From Tetracentron sinense (Eukaryota > Streptophyta > Magnoliopsida > Trochodendrales > Trochodendraceae): 64,000 nucleotides of DNA. The position numbers and the translations under genes were made by a program. The notes under the pieces are model-generated. The model made no database searches and had not been told where the DNA came from. It saw nothing but the letters and a program-made list of their open reading frames with translations. Where the stretch lies: contig JABCRI010001388.1 in NCBI GenBank assembly GCA_015143295.1, forward strand, positions 1-64,000. The letters are read 5' to 3'. Each line of letters starts with the position of its first letter. The stretch's first letter is position 1. Positions 45,735 through 57,129 of the stretch are shown in pieces.

Positions 45735-46984
45735 CTTGCACCACATCGTCAGATGCAAGTGCATCACCCTCTGTCAAGGCAAAAACTCGCCCCTGGTTCG
45801 CCTGGTGAGACTGAGGTGTAGACCGGGTAGTCTGAGATGACGCCTGGTATGATCCTGCTGGGCGTGTCGGGGGCCTACTATCCTGAGACTGGCCTGGTAA
45901 ATGCCGGCTAGGGCAATCCCTGATCATGTGGCCCTGGCGACCGCAATGATAACATCCACCAGATGCTCTTCGGCAATCTCCTGCCGGATGCCTTTTGCCG
46001 CATGAAGTGCAGACCTCATATGTGTAGGCTGGAGGGACCGGAGGTGGTGTATACCTCGCTGCCTGAGGGGTAACTGGCCGTGGGGCCGGAAGAGCCTGAG
46101 GTCGAGGTGCCTGTGGCACGTACTGCCGGGGTGCTGGAGGCGCATAAGTCGGCCTCATCTGTGGTGCTGGCCATGTATACTGATAAGGACCAGTCCGGGC
46201 CCGCCTCTCTGGAGGTGCTGAACTATTGGCTTGGCCTCTCGCCAACTCTCTCTTCTTAGACACCGCTTCGGAATTGGCCTCGACCAATAAGGCCTTGTCT
46301 ACCACTTCAGGGTAGGTAGCATGCCTGAAAACGGAAACCTTCTCCATAATAACATCCTTGAGCCCTTGCTCAAATCTTCTCGCCTTCATTGCCTCAGTAG
46401 CAACCATATGAGGCGCGAATCTCGACAATTCTGAGAACTTGGCCTCATAAGCGGCCACAGACATCGAACCTTGCTCAAGGTTGATGAATTCTCTCTCTTT
46501 CTTTTCCCGTGCACCGATCGGAAAATACTTCTTGTAAAAAGTATCTTTGAACTCCTCCCAAGTCCACGGTTGACCTTGCATGGTCAAGTCCCGTGTCCTC
46601 AATGCGGACAACCACCAATGGTGGGCTTCGCCCTCTAGCATAAAAACTGCCCATGCCACTTTCTCTTCCTCTGTAGGAGAGAGCACCGCAAATATCTTCT
46701 CAACCTGGAGGATCCAAGCCTCCGCAGTAAGAGGGTCCACACTCCCGTGGAAGGATGGAGGCCTCAATCTCCTGAATGCCTCAACTCCAGCTGTACGATG
46801 TACCGGAGCTGCGGGCGGTGGAGTAGGTGCCGCTGATGCCGGTATAGTTTGCCGAGCCGCCAGGATGGCGAGTGTCTCAGCAATAGAGCCTAAGACCTGA
46901 GAGAGGTCCGGCTGCTCATCCTCATCTCTGGAAGAAGATGAAGCTCTGGTATGTGGTCCACGACCCCGTGTGTTCCCGTCTCAT
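45724..46984 (-). pseudogene. gag: Gag of element 3, frameshifted at its start
   Basis: The Gag domain and zinc knuckles are intact and of the element 2 type. An extra C near 46975-46977, a few codons after the ATG at 46984, puts the start out of frame with the rest. One knuckle-distal residue also differs (SHQANQ against SRQANQ). No good alternative ATG exists before the Gag domain, so Gag would not be made normally. Confidence 0.9.
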
Positions 46985-47329
46985 GACTAAAGTCCTGAGA
47001 ATAATAGCACCACATGAGTCTCACTTGAAACCACAGTTTATTTCAATGTCACTTCTCAATAATTCAATTTGTATTAGTTGTATAATACTAATATACATCA
47101 CATCAAGTCATCAGAGTATTCATCACATTATACTTATACTTTAGTGTTCTAGCGTACCTAGGACCCGTACTTGGTTAAAGCAACCATTTTAGACTAAGAC
47201 TAAAGTTTAGTCTTACACTTGGAACCAGACTCGCTCCCGACTCACTTCCTTCCTAACTTGTTTCCTAACATATGCTCTTGTCAAGCCGTGGTATAAGATT
47301 CTAAGTGACCCTAGAGACCTAAAGCCTAA

Positions 47330-47341
47330 GCTCTGATACCA
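47330..47341 (-). other. primer binding site, element 3 (initiator tRNA-Met)
   Basis: TGGTATCAGAGC on the minus strand, four bases from LTR 4. Confidence 0.9.
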
Positions 47342-47345
47342 CTTC

Positions 47346-49644
47346 TGTCGCGACCCAAAACCCACCCTAGGAGTTAGAGTGAATCTTGGACGACTCAATC
47401 ATGACTTACATGACTTGCTTGACAAACCAACCTGCAAAACCCCACAGAGCATATACAATAGAGGACATCATAGCGGAAACATAACTATAAAACACAGCGG
47501 AAGTCTAACAAACCTCTAAGTATATACATATGGTCCAAGTTTATACAAAAAAGGTAACCAAAAGAAAGTGCGGACAGACCCGCCAAAATACATGGATATA
47601 ATCTCTCATCTCACCCACAGCTAATCCACTCAGAATCTACAACCACCTAATGGTAACCCTCTACGGGAGGTTCCTCCAAAGGCTCCTCGACGTACTCCTC
47701 CTCCACCCATGGACTCGGAGCACAGATATCAAATGGAGCAGCATGCTCCCTCAGAACCTGCCGACATAAGAAGTACGGCTGAGCATGGAATACTCAGCGG
47801 GTACTAAATACTAACCAATAGTCATAGCAAAACCATAGCAGTATAGGAAGCAGGAAGCATTTCACATATATAAAGCAGGAAACAATTCAAGCATATAAAG
47901 CAGGAATAATTCATATCATGACAATAAAGTAAAGGAGTATATAATCATGCTTGAATTCATAAAAGCCGATAAAACCCTTGAAAACACCGTGCACTTGACT
48001 TGACTGAAAATACCATTTCCTTGCTTGAAAACTTGTCATGTTTGTCTTATCTTATCGTATCGTGCGTGTCATGCCATGTCATGCTTGCTTGGAAAGTAAA
48101 CTACTTGTGAGGGAAGGGAGACCCTTCATCCTAAATGCCCATGCTTGTCATGCCGTGCCATGTCATGCTTGTATCATGCTTGGAAAAGTAAACTACTTGT
48201 GAGGGAAGGGAGACCCTTCTTCCTAAATGCTCATGTCATGTCCTTTCACTTGTGAGATGTTCTTGTGAGATGTACTTGCGAGGGAAGGGAGGCCCTTCTT
48301 ATGTTATGTATGCACTTGTGAGGGAAGGGAGACCCTTCTTATGAAAATGCATGATTGTCTTGTCCTTGCCAAAAGCGAGGTAAAACATATCGTACGATAT
48401 GCCCCACCTCTAAATCCCATTCTTGAAAACCTCGGTAAATCATGTCATGTATGCGTGCTCGTGAGGTCGTGTGCATACTTGCATTTGGAATTAAATATGG
48501 CATTTGAGTAATTCATAACACATAACATCAATGATTTGGGCAATTTAATATTGATATCATTTAGGGAAAGCGAACAATCACACTATCATAACCCTAGCAA
48601 TTTCCATAAACCTTAAACATGCATTTTCTTAATTTATCATTCATTTTATTCACCTTGGCATTTCATCAAACATGGTACATTCATTATTTATTAACCCTAC
48701 AACATGCTTTTCTAGGTGGGTTATACTCACATCACACTTGTATGTTTATTATTAGTACAATGCCCTTCCCCATTCATTCATTACATCATCCACACGGCAT
48801 CCATTCGCCAACATCCCTCTCCATTTACCATACATACCACCCATCTCATAATATATATATATATATGAAGGAAAACAAGAAGAAATAAGGAAATGAGAGG
48901 CTATAACTAGGAGGGTAGTAAAAAGTACCGACCTTGAAGAGATGAGGAAGAAACCCCTCTTCCAAACGACCGTGAGTTGCTGCCCTAGCTTGGAACACGA
49001 GCTCCACCCGAGCTTGAGCCGAGATCTTGAAGGAAAACGTGCTTGAGGATGATCTAGGGTCTCAAACCCCTTTGATTTCTCTTCAAAATGGAAACCCTAG
49101 GTTTAGGAAAACCTTCTCCTTTCTCTCTATCTCTCAAAAGACTCTAAGGGTTGAGAATGAGCCCTAAAGGCTCGGGCAATCCTATATAAGAAAGGGTATA
49201 ACACCCGAATGCCGAAAATGCCCTTAGTGAAAATTCTGTAAAACGCGAGGACCGAGCGATCGGTGTTAATGACCGATCGATCGGTTGCCTACCGATCGAT
49301 CGGTTTCATAACCGAGCGATCGGTTGAAATTTCACTCTCTGGAAAATTTCCCCATAGTAAAATCTCGACCAGTCGATAGCCTCCGAGCGATCGGTTTTGG
49401 ACCGATCGATCGCTCCATGGACCGAGCGATCGGTGGTCTGCAGGTCCAAACTGTTTTGGCCATAACTTTTGACTCGTTCGTCCGATTTTGACGATTCAAC
49501 TTGCGTTGGGTTCGTACTTCGAAAACGAACATTTCTGACGTTTCAGAATTTCTAATTTCTTCCTTATTTATTAATTGCATTACTTTAAAGGAAAAATGGC
49601 TACGAAGGGTCATGCATAAATGTGAAAAGGTCCGGGGCTCTACA
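47346..49644 (-). repeat. array LTR 4 (5' LTR of element 3, 3' LTR of element 4)
   Basis: TG...CA ends. Left part like LTRs 3 and 5; palindromic cluster (49251-49434) and right end almost identical to LTR 5, with GGTTTCATAACCGAGCGATC and GACCAGTCGATAGCC in place of the LTR 1-3 sequence. TATATA at 49183-49188. Confidence 0.95.
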
Positions 49645-49744
49645 TCCTTCCCCCCTTAAAAAATTTCGTCCTCGAAATTTAGACGCTACTTGCATTACAA
49701 ATCAACAAGAAAATTACAAGTCATATACAAACTTATACAAAACT

Positions 49745-52700
49745 CATTCAAATATTTCTGGGTACTTCGCTTTGACTTCGGCTTCACGCTCCCATGTAGC
49801 TTCTTCCCGAGCATGGTGTTGCCATTGCACTAGGACCCAATGGATAGTCTTGTTGCAAAGCACTTGATCTCTTCGATCCAATATGTGAATCGGCTTCTCA
49901 ACCAACGTGAGATCTTCTCAAATTTCCAACGGTTCCAATTCTAGTACATGCGAAGGGTCCGCAATGTACTTCCGAAGCATAGACACGTGGAAAACGTTGT
50001 GAACCGCGGCCATGTGAGGTGGGAGAGCTACTCGATAAGCAACTTCACCAACCCGCGTGATAATCTCAAACGGTCCAACATAGCGAGGACTGAGCTTGCC
50101 TCGCTTGCCAAATCTCATGATCCCTTTGCTAGGAGATACTTTCACAAAAACTTGATCCCCTACTTGAAATTCCAAGTCCCTACGGCGCGTGTCCGCATAA
50201 CTTTTCTGGCGATCTTGAGCGGCTTTCAATCGATCCCGAATGATCTTAACTGTGTTTGCAGTTTGTTCAATCAATTCTGGACCAAGTAATTTCCTTTCTC
50301 CTACCTCATCCCAATAGAGAGGAGACCTACAACTTCGCCCATACAAGGCCTCAAATGGTGCCATTTGGATACTTGCCTGATAGCTGTTATTGTAGGCGAA
50401 TTCAACCAAAGGCAAATGCTCTTCCCAACTGCCTCTGAAATCCATCATACAAGCCCGAAGCATGTCTTCAATGACTTGGTTCACTCTCTCGGTTTGTCCA
50501 TCCGTCTGTGGATGAAAAGCGGTGCTGAAATCGAGTCGGGAACCCATAGCTTCCTGAAAGCTTTTCCAGAATCGTGAAGTGAATCTTGGATCCCGATCCG
50601 ACACAATACTGACAGGCACTCCGTGCAACCTCACCACTTCCTTGATGTACAAAGCAGCTAACTGACTAGAGTTGAAAGTAGTTCGGTAAGGCAAGAAGTG
50701 AGCGGACTTCGTCAAACGATCCACTACTACCCATATCGCATCTGAACCCCTTGCCGTCTTTGGCAAGCCAACTATGAAATCCATGGATATGTTCTCCCAT
50801 TTCCACTCGGGAATCGGAAGGGACTGTAATAGACCTGCGGGCCGCATGTGTTCTGCTTTCACCTGTTGGCACACCAAGCACCGTGCTACATATTCCGCAA
50901 CCTCCCTCTTCATATTCCGCCACCAAAAGTGACTCTTGAGGTTCCGGTACATCTTCGTACCCCCTGGATGCACAGTGTACTTTGCCCGGTGGGCTTCATC
51001 CATGATCTCCCTCCGAAGATTTGCATTGGCTGGAACACACAGCCTTCCCTTGAATGTGATAGCACCTCGGCTAGTGAGAGAGAAGTCCTCACTACCCTTA
51101 GCAACTTCCTTGTTCCGATAAGCCAACAATTCAGCATCCGTGGCTTGGTATTCTTGGATCAAATCTATAATGTATGGCCGAACCGTGACATTTGCCAAGA
51201 TAGGACTACGGACAGAGTCATTCACACTAATGTCCAGATTTGCCAAGTCTTCAAGTAGCTTCCATTCCTGCACTAACATGCATGCTAATAACCCCGGAGG
51301 TCTTCTACTCAAAGCATCAGCCACTACATTTGCTTTACCCGGGTGGTATTGAATGGTACAATCATAGTCCTTCAGAAATTCCATCCAACGCCTTTGCCTT
51401 AGATTCAGCTCCTTTTGGGAAAAGAGATACTTGAGACTCTTGTGATCAGTGAACACATAGAACTCCACCCCATAAAGGTAATGACGCCAAATCTTAAGTG
51501 CAAACACGACCGCCGCAAGCTCCAAGTCGTGCGTAGGATAGTTCTTCTCATGCTCCTTCAACTGCCTTGATGCATAGGCAATGACTTTCTTGTGCTGCAT
51601 GAGTACACACCCAAGTCCAACGTGTGAGGCATCACTATACACCTCATACCCATAAGGTCCGGATGGCACCGTAAGGACAGGAGCTGTGGTAAGCCTCTTC
51701 TTCAGTTCCGTGAAACTGATCTCACACTTGTCGCTCCATACAAACTTAGCGTTCTTCCTTGTCAGGTAAGTGAGCGGTGCTGCAAGGCTGGAGAAACCCT
51801 CTACGAATCTCCTGTAGTAGCCTGCCAGCCCAAGAAAACTGCGTATCTCCGTGACACTCTTGGGCCTCGCCCAATTCATGACTGCCTCTATCTTCTTTGG
51901 ATCCACCGAAATGCCTTCCGCCGATACAACGTGGCCTAGGAATGCCACCTCTTCCAACCAAAATTCACACTTGCTAAGTTTGGCGTATAGCTTGTGCTCT
52001 CTTAGCGTTTCTAAAGCAAGGCATAGGTCGCGTGTGTGATCTTCCCATGTCTGGGAATAGACCAGAATGTCATCAACAAACACAATCACGCACCTATCAA
52101 GATATGGCCGGAACACCCGGTTCATCAAATCCATAAAGGCTGCCGGCGCGTTCGTGAGTCCAAAAGGCATCACCAAGAACTCGTAGTGTCCATACCGAGT
52201 CCTGAAAGCAGTTTTGGGAACATCTTCCGCCTTAATCTTTAACTGGTGATAGCCTGATCGAAGATCTATCTTTGAGAAAAATCTCGCTCCCTTCAACTGA
52301 TCGAACAAGTCATCAATCCTAGGTAAGGGATACCTATTCTTTATAGTGACTTTGTTCAATTGCCGGTAATCGACACACATCCGCATCGAGCCATCTTTCT
52401 TCTTAACAAACAACACTGGGGCACCCCATGGTGAGACACTTGGTCGAATGAAGCCAAGGCCTTGCAATTCCTCCAACTGAGTCTTCAACTCCTTGAGTTC
52501 AATAGGGGCCATTCTATATGGAGCTCTGAATACAGGAGCTGTGCCTGGTGCAAGCTCTATCATAAACTCAATCTCCCTGTCTGGAGGCAATCCTGGCAAC
52601 TCCTCTGGAAATACATCCAGGAACTCACTCACAACCGGAATAGTCGATGAGTCCTTTGCCTCGGGGTTAGCTAAGCTCAACGCCTGCAAAACGGGCAATG

Positions 52701-53070
52701 TCTCTACTTTTTAACCCCCGAAAGTGAAATGGTTTTCCTTTTACCGGCTTGAAGAGTACCATCTTCTCAAAGCAAGCTACATGCCCATGATGTGCTGCTA
52801 ACCAATCCATTCCCAATATAACATCGAAGTCCTGGAATCCAAGGACGATGAGATCAACCGCCAATTCGTGGCTTCCAACTTGGACCACACTACTTCTATA
52901 CACTTTATCTGCCAATACTGTTTTGCCGAGAGGAGTCGAAATGGCTAACTCCGGTTCTAGCTGACTTGGCTCCACAGAAAAGCCTTCTGAAAAACTCGGC
53001 GAGACAAACGAATGAGTAGACCCGGTATCAATCAACACTCGAGCCAAATACTCATTGACTAGTAGGGTTC
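49745..53070 (-). pseudogene. pol: Pol of element 4, frameshifted in protease and truncated before the chromodomain
   Basis: Most of reverse transcriptase, RNase H and integrase is open (52698-49918), with FVDD and the integrase triad present. Near 52683, after protease, an extra base shifts the frame. At 49918-49920 an Arg codon CGA of the intact copies is TGA, which removes about 58 residues including the GPY/F-distal chromodomain-like end. The integrase and downstream part (50000-50600) carries many substitutions not seen in elements 1-3, so this region derives from another source copy. Confidence 0.95.
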
Positions 53071-53215
53071 CTGAAATTTTAACTAGCGGAGTTAATCCAT
53101 GCATCAACAACGTATACGTGTAGGTTTATATACATATAGAACATGCCGAGTACGTACACAAAAATATAGCATAACATAACAATCATGAATAAAGAAAATA
53201 ACTCCAAACGCGTAC
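53071..53215 (-). other. predicted intron between gag and pol, element 4 (145 bp)
   Basis: Donor GTACGCG and acceptor TTTCAG are unchanged. The interior differs from element 1 at many positions and is one base longer, while the exons beside it differ little. The first stop is lost (TTG for TAG), so Gag would read on through the intron to 53079. Confidence 0.75.
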
Positions 53216-54464
53216 CTTGCACCACATCATCAGATGCAAGTGCATCACCCTCTGTCAAAGCAAATACACGCCCCTGGTTCGCCTGGCGAGACTGAGGTGT
53301 AGACCGGGTAGTCTGAGATGACGCCTGGTATGATCCTGCTGGGCGTGTCGGGGGCCTACTATCCTGAGACTGGCCTGGTAAATGCCGGCTAGGGCAATCC
53401 CTGATCATGTGGCCCTGGCGACCGCAATGATAACATCCACCAGATGCTCTTCGGCAATCTCCTGCCGGATGCCTTTTGCCGCATGAAGTGCAGACCTCAT
53501 ATGTGTAGGCTGGAGGGACCGGAGGTGGTGTATACCTCGCTGCCTGAGGGGTAACTGGCCGTGGGGCCGGAAGAGCCTGAGGTCGAGGTGCCTGTGGTAC
53601 GTACTGCCGTGGTGCTGGGGGCGCATAAGTCGGCCTCATCTGTGGTGCTGGCCATGTATACTGATAAGGACCAGTCCGGGCCCGCCTCTCTAAAGGTACC
53701 AAACCACTAGATTGGCCTCTCGCCAATTCTCTCTTCTTGGACACAGTCTCTGAATTGGTCTCAACCAACAAGGCTTTATCCACTACTTCGGCGTAAGTGG
53801 TGTGCCTGAAGACCGACACTTTCTCCATGATGACATCCTTGAGCCCTTGCTCAAACCTCCTCGCCTTCATTGCCTCGGTGGCAATCATATGTGTCGCGAA
53901 GCGTGATAGCTCCGAGAACTTGGCCTCATAAGCGGCCACCGACATCGAACCTTGCTCAAGGTTGATGAATTCTCTCTCTTTCCTTTCCCGAGCTCCAACC
54001 GGGAAATACTTCTTATAGAACGTGTCCTTAAACTCCTCCCAAGTCCACGGTTGACCTTGCATGGTCAAGTCCCGTGTCCTCAATGCGGACAACCACCAAT
54101 GGTGGGCTTCGCCCTCTAGCATAAAAACTGCCCATGCCACTTTCTCTTCCTCTGTAGGAGAGAGCACCGCAAATATCTTCTCAACCTGGAGGATCCAAGC
54201 CTCCGCAGTAAGAGGGTCCACACTCCCGTGGAAGGATGGAGGCCTCAATCTCCTGAATGCCTCAACTCCAGCTGTACGATGTACCGGAGCTGCGGGCGGT
54301 GGAGTAGGTGCCGCTGATGCCGGTATAGTTTGCCGAGCCGCCAGGATGGCGAGTGTCTCAGCAATAGAGCCTAAGACCTGGGAGAGGTCCGGCTGCTCAT
54401 CCTCATCTCTGGAAGAAGATGAAGCTCTGGTGTGTGGTCCACGACCCCGTGTGCCCCGCCTCAT
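53079..54464 (-). CDS. gag: Gag of element 4, open, with read-through tail
   Basis: 461 residues from ATG 54464: MRRGTRGRG start, Gag domain, both zinc knuckles, mostly of the element 1 type (ATHMIATE, TTYAEVVDKALLVETNSET). The normal TAG after VVQGTR is mutated, so without splicing about 40 extra hydrophobic residues (LFSLFMIVMLCYIFVYVLG...) encoded by the intron are added. This overlaps the upstream end of the pol frame by about 30 bases in another frame. With splicing the tail would not be made. Gag is usable but its Pol is broken. Confidence 0.9.
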   Translation of the reverse strand: MRRGTRGRGPHTRASSSSRDEDEQPDLSQVLGSIAETLAILAARQTIPASAAPTPPPAAPVHRTAGVEAFRRLRPPSFHGSVDPLTAEAWILQVEKIFAVLSPTEEEKVAWAVFMLEGEAHHWWLSALRTRDLTMQGQPWTWEEFKDTFYKKYFPVGARERKEREFINLEQGSMSVAAYEAKFSELSRFATHMIATEAMKARRFEQGLKDVIMEKVSVFRHTTYAEVVDKALLVETNSETVSKKRELARGQSSGLVPLERRARTGPYQYTWPAPQMRPTYAPPAPRQYVPQAPRPQALPAPRPVTPQAARYTPPPVPPAYTYEVCTSCGKRHPAGDCRRASGGCYHCGRQGHMIRDCPSRHLPGQSQDSRPPTRPAGSYQASSQTTRSTPQSRQANQGRVFALTEGDALASDDVVQGTRLELFSLFMIVMLCYIFVYVLGMFYMYINLHVYVVDAWINSAS

Positions 54465-54809
54465 GACTAAAGTCCTGAGAACAATAGCACCACATGAGTC
54501 TCACTCGAAACCACAGTTTATTTCCATGTCACTTCACAATAATTCAATTTGTATTAGTTGTATAATACTAATATACATCACATCAAGTCATCAGAGTATT
54601 CATCACATTATACTTATACTTTAGTGTTCTAGCGTACCTAGGACCCATACTTGGTCAAAGCAACCATTTTAGACTAAGACTAAAGTTTAGTCTTAAACTT
54701 GGAACCAGACTCGTTCCCGACTCACTCCCTTCCTAACTTGTTTCATAACATATGCTCTTGTCAAGCCGTGGTATAAGATTCTAAGTGACCCTAGAGACCT
54801 AAAGCCTAG

Positions 54810-54821
54810 GCTCTGATACCA
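54810..54821 (-). other. primer binding site, element 4 (initiator tRNA-Met)
   Basis: TGGTATCAGAGC on the minus strand, four bases from LTR 5. Confidence 0.9.
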
Positions 54822-54825
54822 CTTC

Positions 54826-57129
54826 TGTCGCGACCCAAAACCCACCCTAGGAGTTAGAGTGAATCTTGGACGACTCAATCATGACTTACATGACTTGCTT
54901 GACAAACCAACCTGCAAAACCCCACAGAGCATATACAATAGAGGACATCATAGCGGAAACATAACTATAAAACACAGCGGAAGTCTAACAAACCTCTAAG
55001 TATATACATATGGTCCAAGTTTATACAAAAAAAGGTAACCAAAAGAAAGTGCGGACAGACCCGCCAAAATACATGGATAAAATCTCTCATCTCACCCACA
55101 GCTAATCCTCTCAGAATCTACAACCACCTAATGGTAACCCTCAACTGGAGGTTCCTCAAAAGGCTCCTCGACGTACTCCTCCTCCACCCATGGACTCGGA
55201 GCACAGATATCAAATGGAGCAGCTGCTCCGCCGTCACCTGCCGACATAAGAAGTACGGCTGAGCATGGAATACTCAGCGGGTACTAAATACTAACCAATA
55301 GTCACAGCAACACCATAGCAGTATAGGAAGTAGGAAGCATTTCACATATATAAAGCAGGAAATAATTCAAGCATATAAAGCAGGAATAATTCATATCATG
55401 ACAATAAAGTAAAGGAGTATATAATCATGCTTGAATTCATAAAAGCCGATAAAACCCTTGAAAACACCGTGCACTTGACTTGATTGGAAATACCATTTCC
55501 GTACTTGAAACTTGTCATGTTGTCTTATCTTATCATGTCATGCGTGTCATGCCATGTCATGCTTGCTTGGAAAGTAAACTACTTGTGAGGGAAGGGAGAC
55601 CCTTCATCCTAAATGCCCATGCTTGTCATGCCGTGCCATGTCACGCTTGTATCATGCTTGGAAAAGTAAACTACTTGTGAGGGAAGGGAGACCCTTCTTC
55701 CTAAATGCTCATGTCATGTCCTTTCACTTGTGAGATGTTCTTGTGAGATGTACTTGCGAGGGAAGGGAGGCCCTTCTTATGTTATGTATGCACTTGTGAG
55801 GGAAGGGAGACCCTTCTTATGAAAATGCATGATTGTCTTGTCCTTGCCAAAAGCGAGGTAAAACATATCGTACGATATGCCCCACCTCTAAATCCCATTC
55901 TTGAAAACCTCGGTAAAATCATGTCATGTATGCGTGCTCGTGAGGTCGTGTGCATACTTGCATTTGGAATTAAATATGGCATTTGAGTAATTCATAACAC
56001 ATAACATCAATGATTTGGGCAATTTAATATTGATATCATTTAGGGAAAGCGAACAATCACACTATCATAACCCTAGCAATTTCCATAAACCTTAAACATG
56101 CATTTTCTTAATTTAACATTCATTTTATTCACCTTGGCATTTCATCAAACATGGTACATTCATTATTCATTAACCCTACAACATGCTTTTCTAGGTGGGT
56201 TATACTCACATCACACTTGTATGTTTATTATTAGTACAATGCCCTTCCCCATTCATTCAATACATCATCCACACGGCATCCATTCGCCAACATCCCTCTC
56301 CATTTACCATACATACCACCCATCTCATAATATATATATATATGAAGGAAAACAAGAAGAAATAAGGAAAGGAGAGGCTATAACTAGGAGGGTAGTAAAA
56401 AGTACCGACCTTGACAAATGGGGGAAGAAATCCTCCACCAAACGCACGTGAGTTGCTGCCCTAGCTTGAGGAGAGTGCCCCACACGAGCTCCACGAATGC
56501 TTGAACCGAAATCTTGAAGAAATCGGGCTTGAGGTTGATCTAGGGTTTCAAAACCCTTTGATTTCTCTCCAAAATGGAAACCTAGGTTTTCGAAAACCTT
56601 CTCCTTTCTCTCTAATCTCCCAAATCTTCTAAGGGTTGAGAATGAGCCCTAAAGGCTCGGGCAATCCTATATAAGAAAGGGTATAACATCCGAATGCCGA
56701 AAATGCCCTTAGTGAAAATTCTGTAAAACGCGAGGACCGAGCGATCGGTGTTAATGACCGATCGATCGGTTGCCTACCGATCGATCGGTTTCATAACGGA
56801 GCGATCGGTTGAAATTTCACTCTCTGGAAAATTTCCCCATAGTAAAATCTCGACCAGTCGATAGCCTCCGAGCGATCGGTTTTGGACCGATCGATCGCTC
56901 CATGGACCGAGCGATCGGTGGTCTGCAGGTCCAAACTGTTTTGGCCATAACTTTTGACTCGTTCGTCCGATTTTGACGATTCAACTTGCGTTGGGTTCGT
57001 ACTTCGAAAACGAACATTTCTGACGTTTCAGAATTTCTAATTTCTTCCTTATTTATTAATTGCATTACTTTAAAGGAAAAATGGCTACGAAGGGTCATGC
57101 ATAAATGTGAAAAGGTCCGGGGCTCTACA
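54826..57129 (-). repeat. array LTR 5 (right-hand, outermost 5' LTR)
   Basis: TG...CA ends. Very close to LTR 4 except at about 56410-56640, where it has its own version (CAAATGGGGGAAGAAATCCTCC, CTTGAGGAGAGTGCCCC, GAAGAAATCGGGCTTGAGG). TATATA at 56669-56674 and boxes at 56736-56919. As the outermost 5' LTR it would drive transcription of the whole array. It directly abuts coiled-coil gene sequence at 57130. Confidence 0.95.

Larger units (their letters stand above)
24993..57129 (-). mobile_element. tandem array of a Tekay/Del-like chromovirus: five LTRs, four internal regions
   Basis: Five LTRs in the same orientation start at 24993, 32405, 39873, 47346 and 54826 and end at 27223, 34703, 42173, 49644 and 57129, with one gag-pol internal region between each pair. 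Neighbours share single LTRs, so this is not a set of separate insertions. Such structures come from unequal LTR-LTR recombination or from insertion of a multimer. The long LTRs, two Gag zinc knuckles, initiator-Met primer site, GPY/F region and C-terminal EEATWERE chromodomain-like end point to the Tekay/Del chromovirus lineage. The five bases outside the ends (GGTAT left, AATTC right) do not match. Assembly collapse or expansion cannot be excluded from sequence alone. Confidence 0.95.

Noticed and set aside
24993..57129. An endogenous pararetrovirus or an envelope-bearing retrovirus
   Set aside because: Integrase, the LTR structure with tRNA-Met primer site and the chromodomain-like end identify a chromovirus; there is no movement protein or envelope frame between integrase and the 3' LTR.
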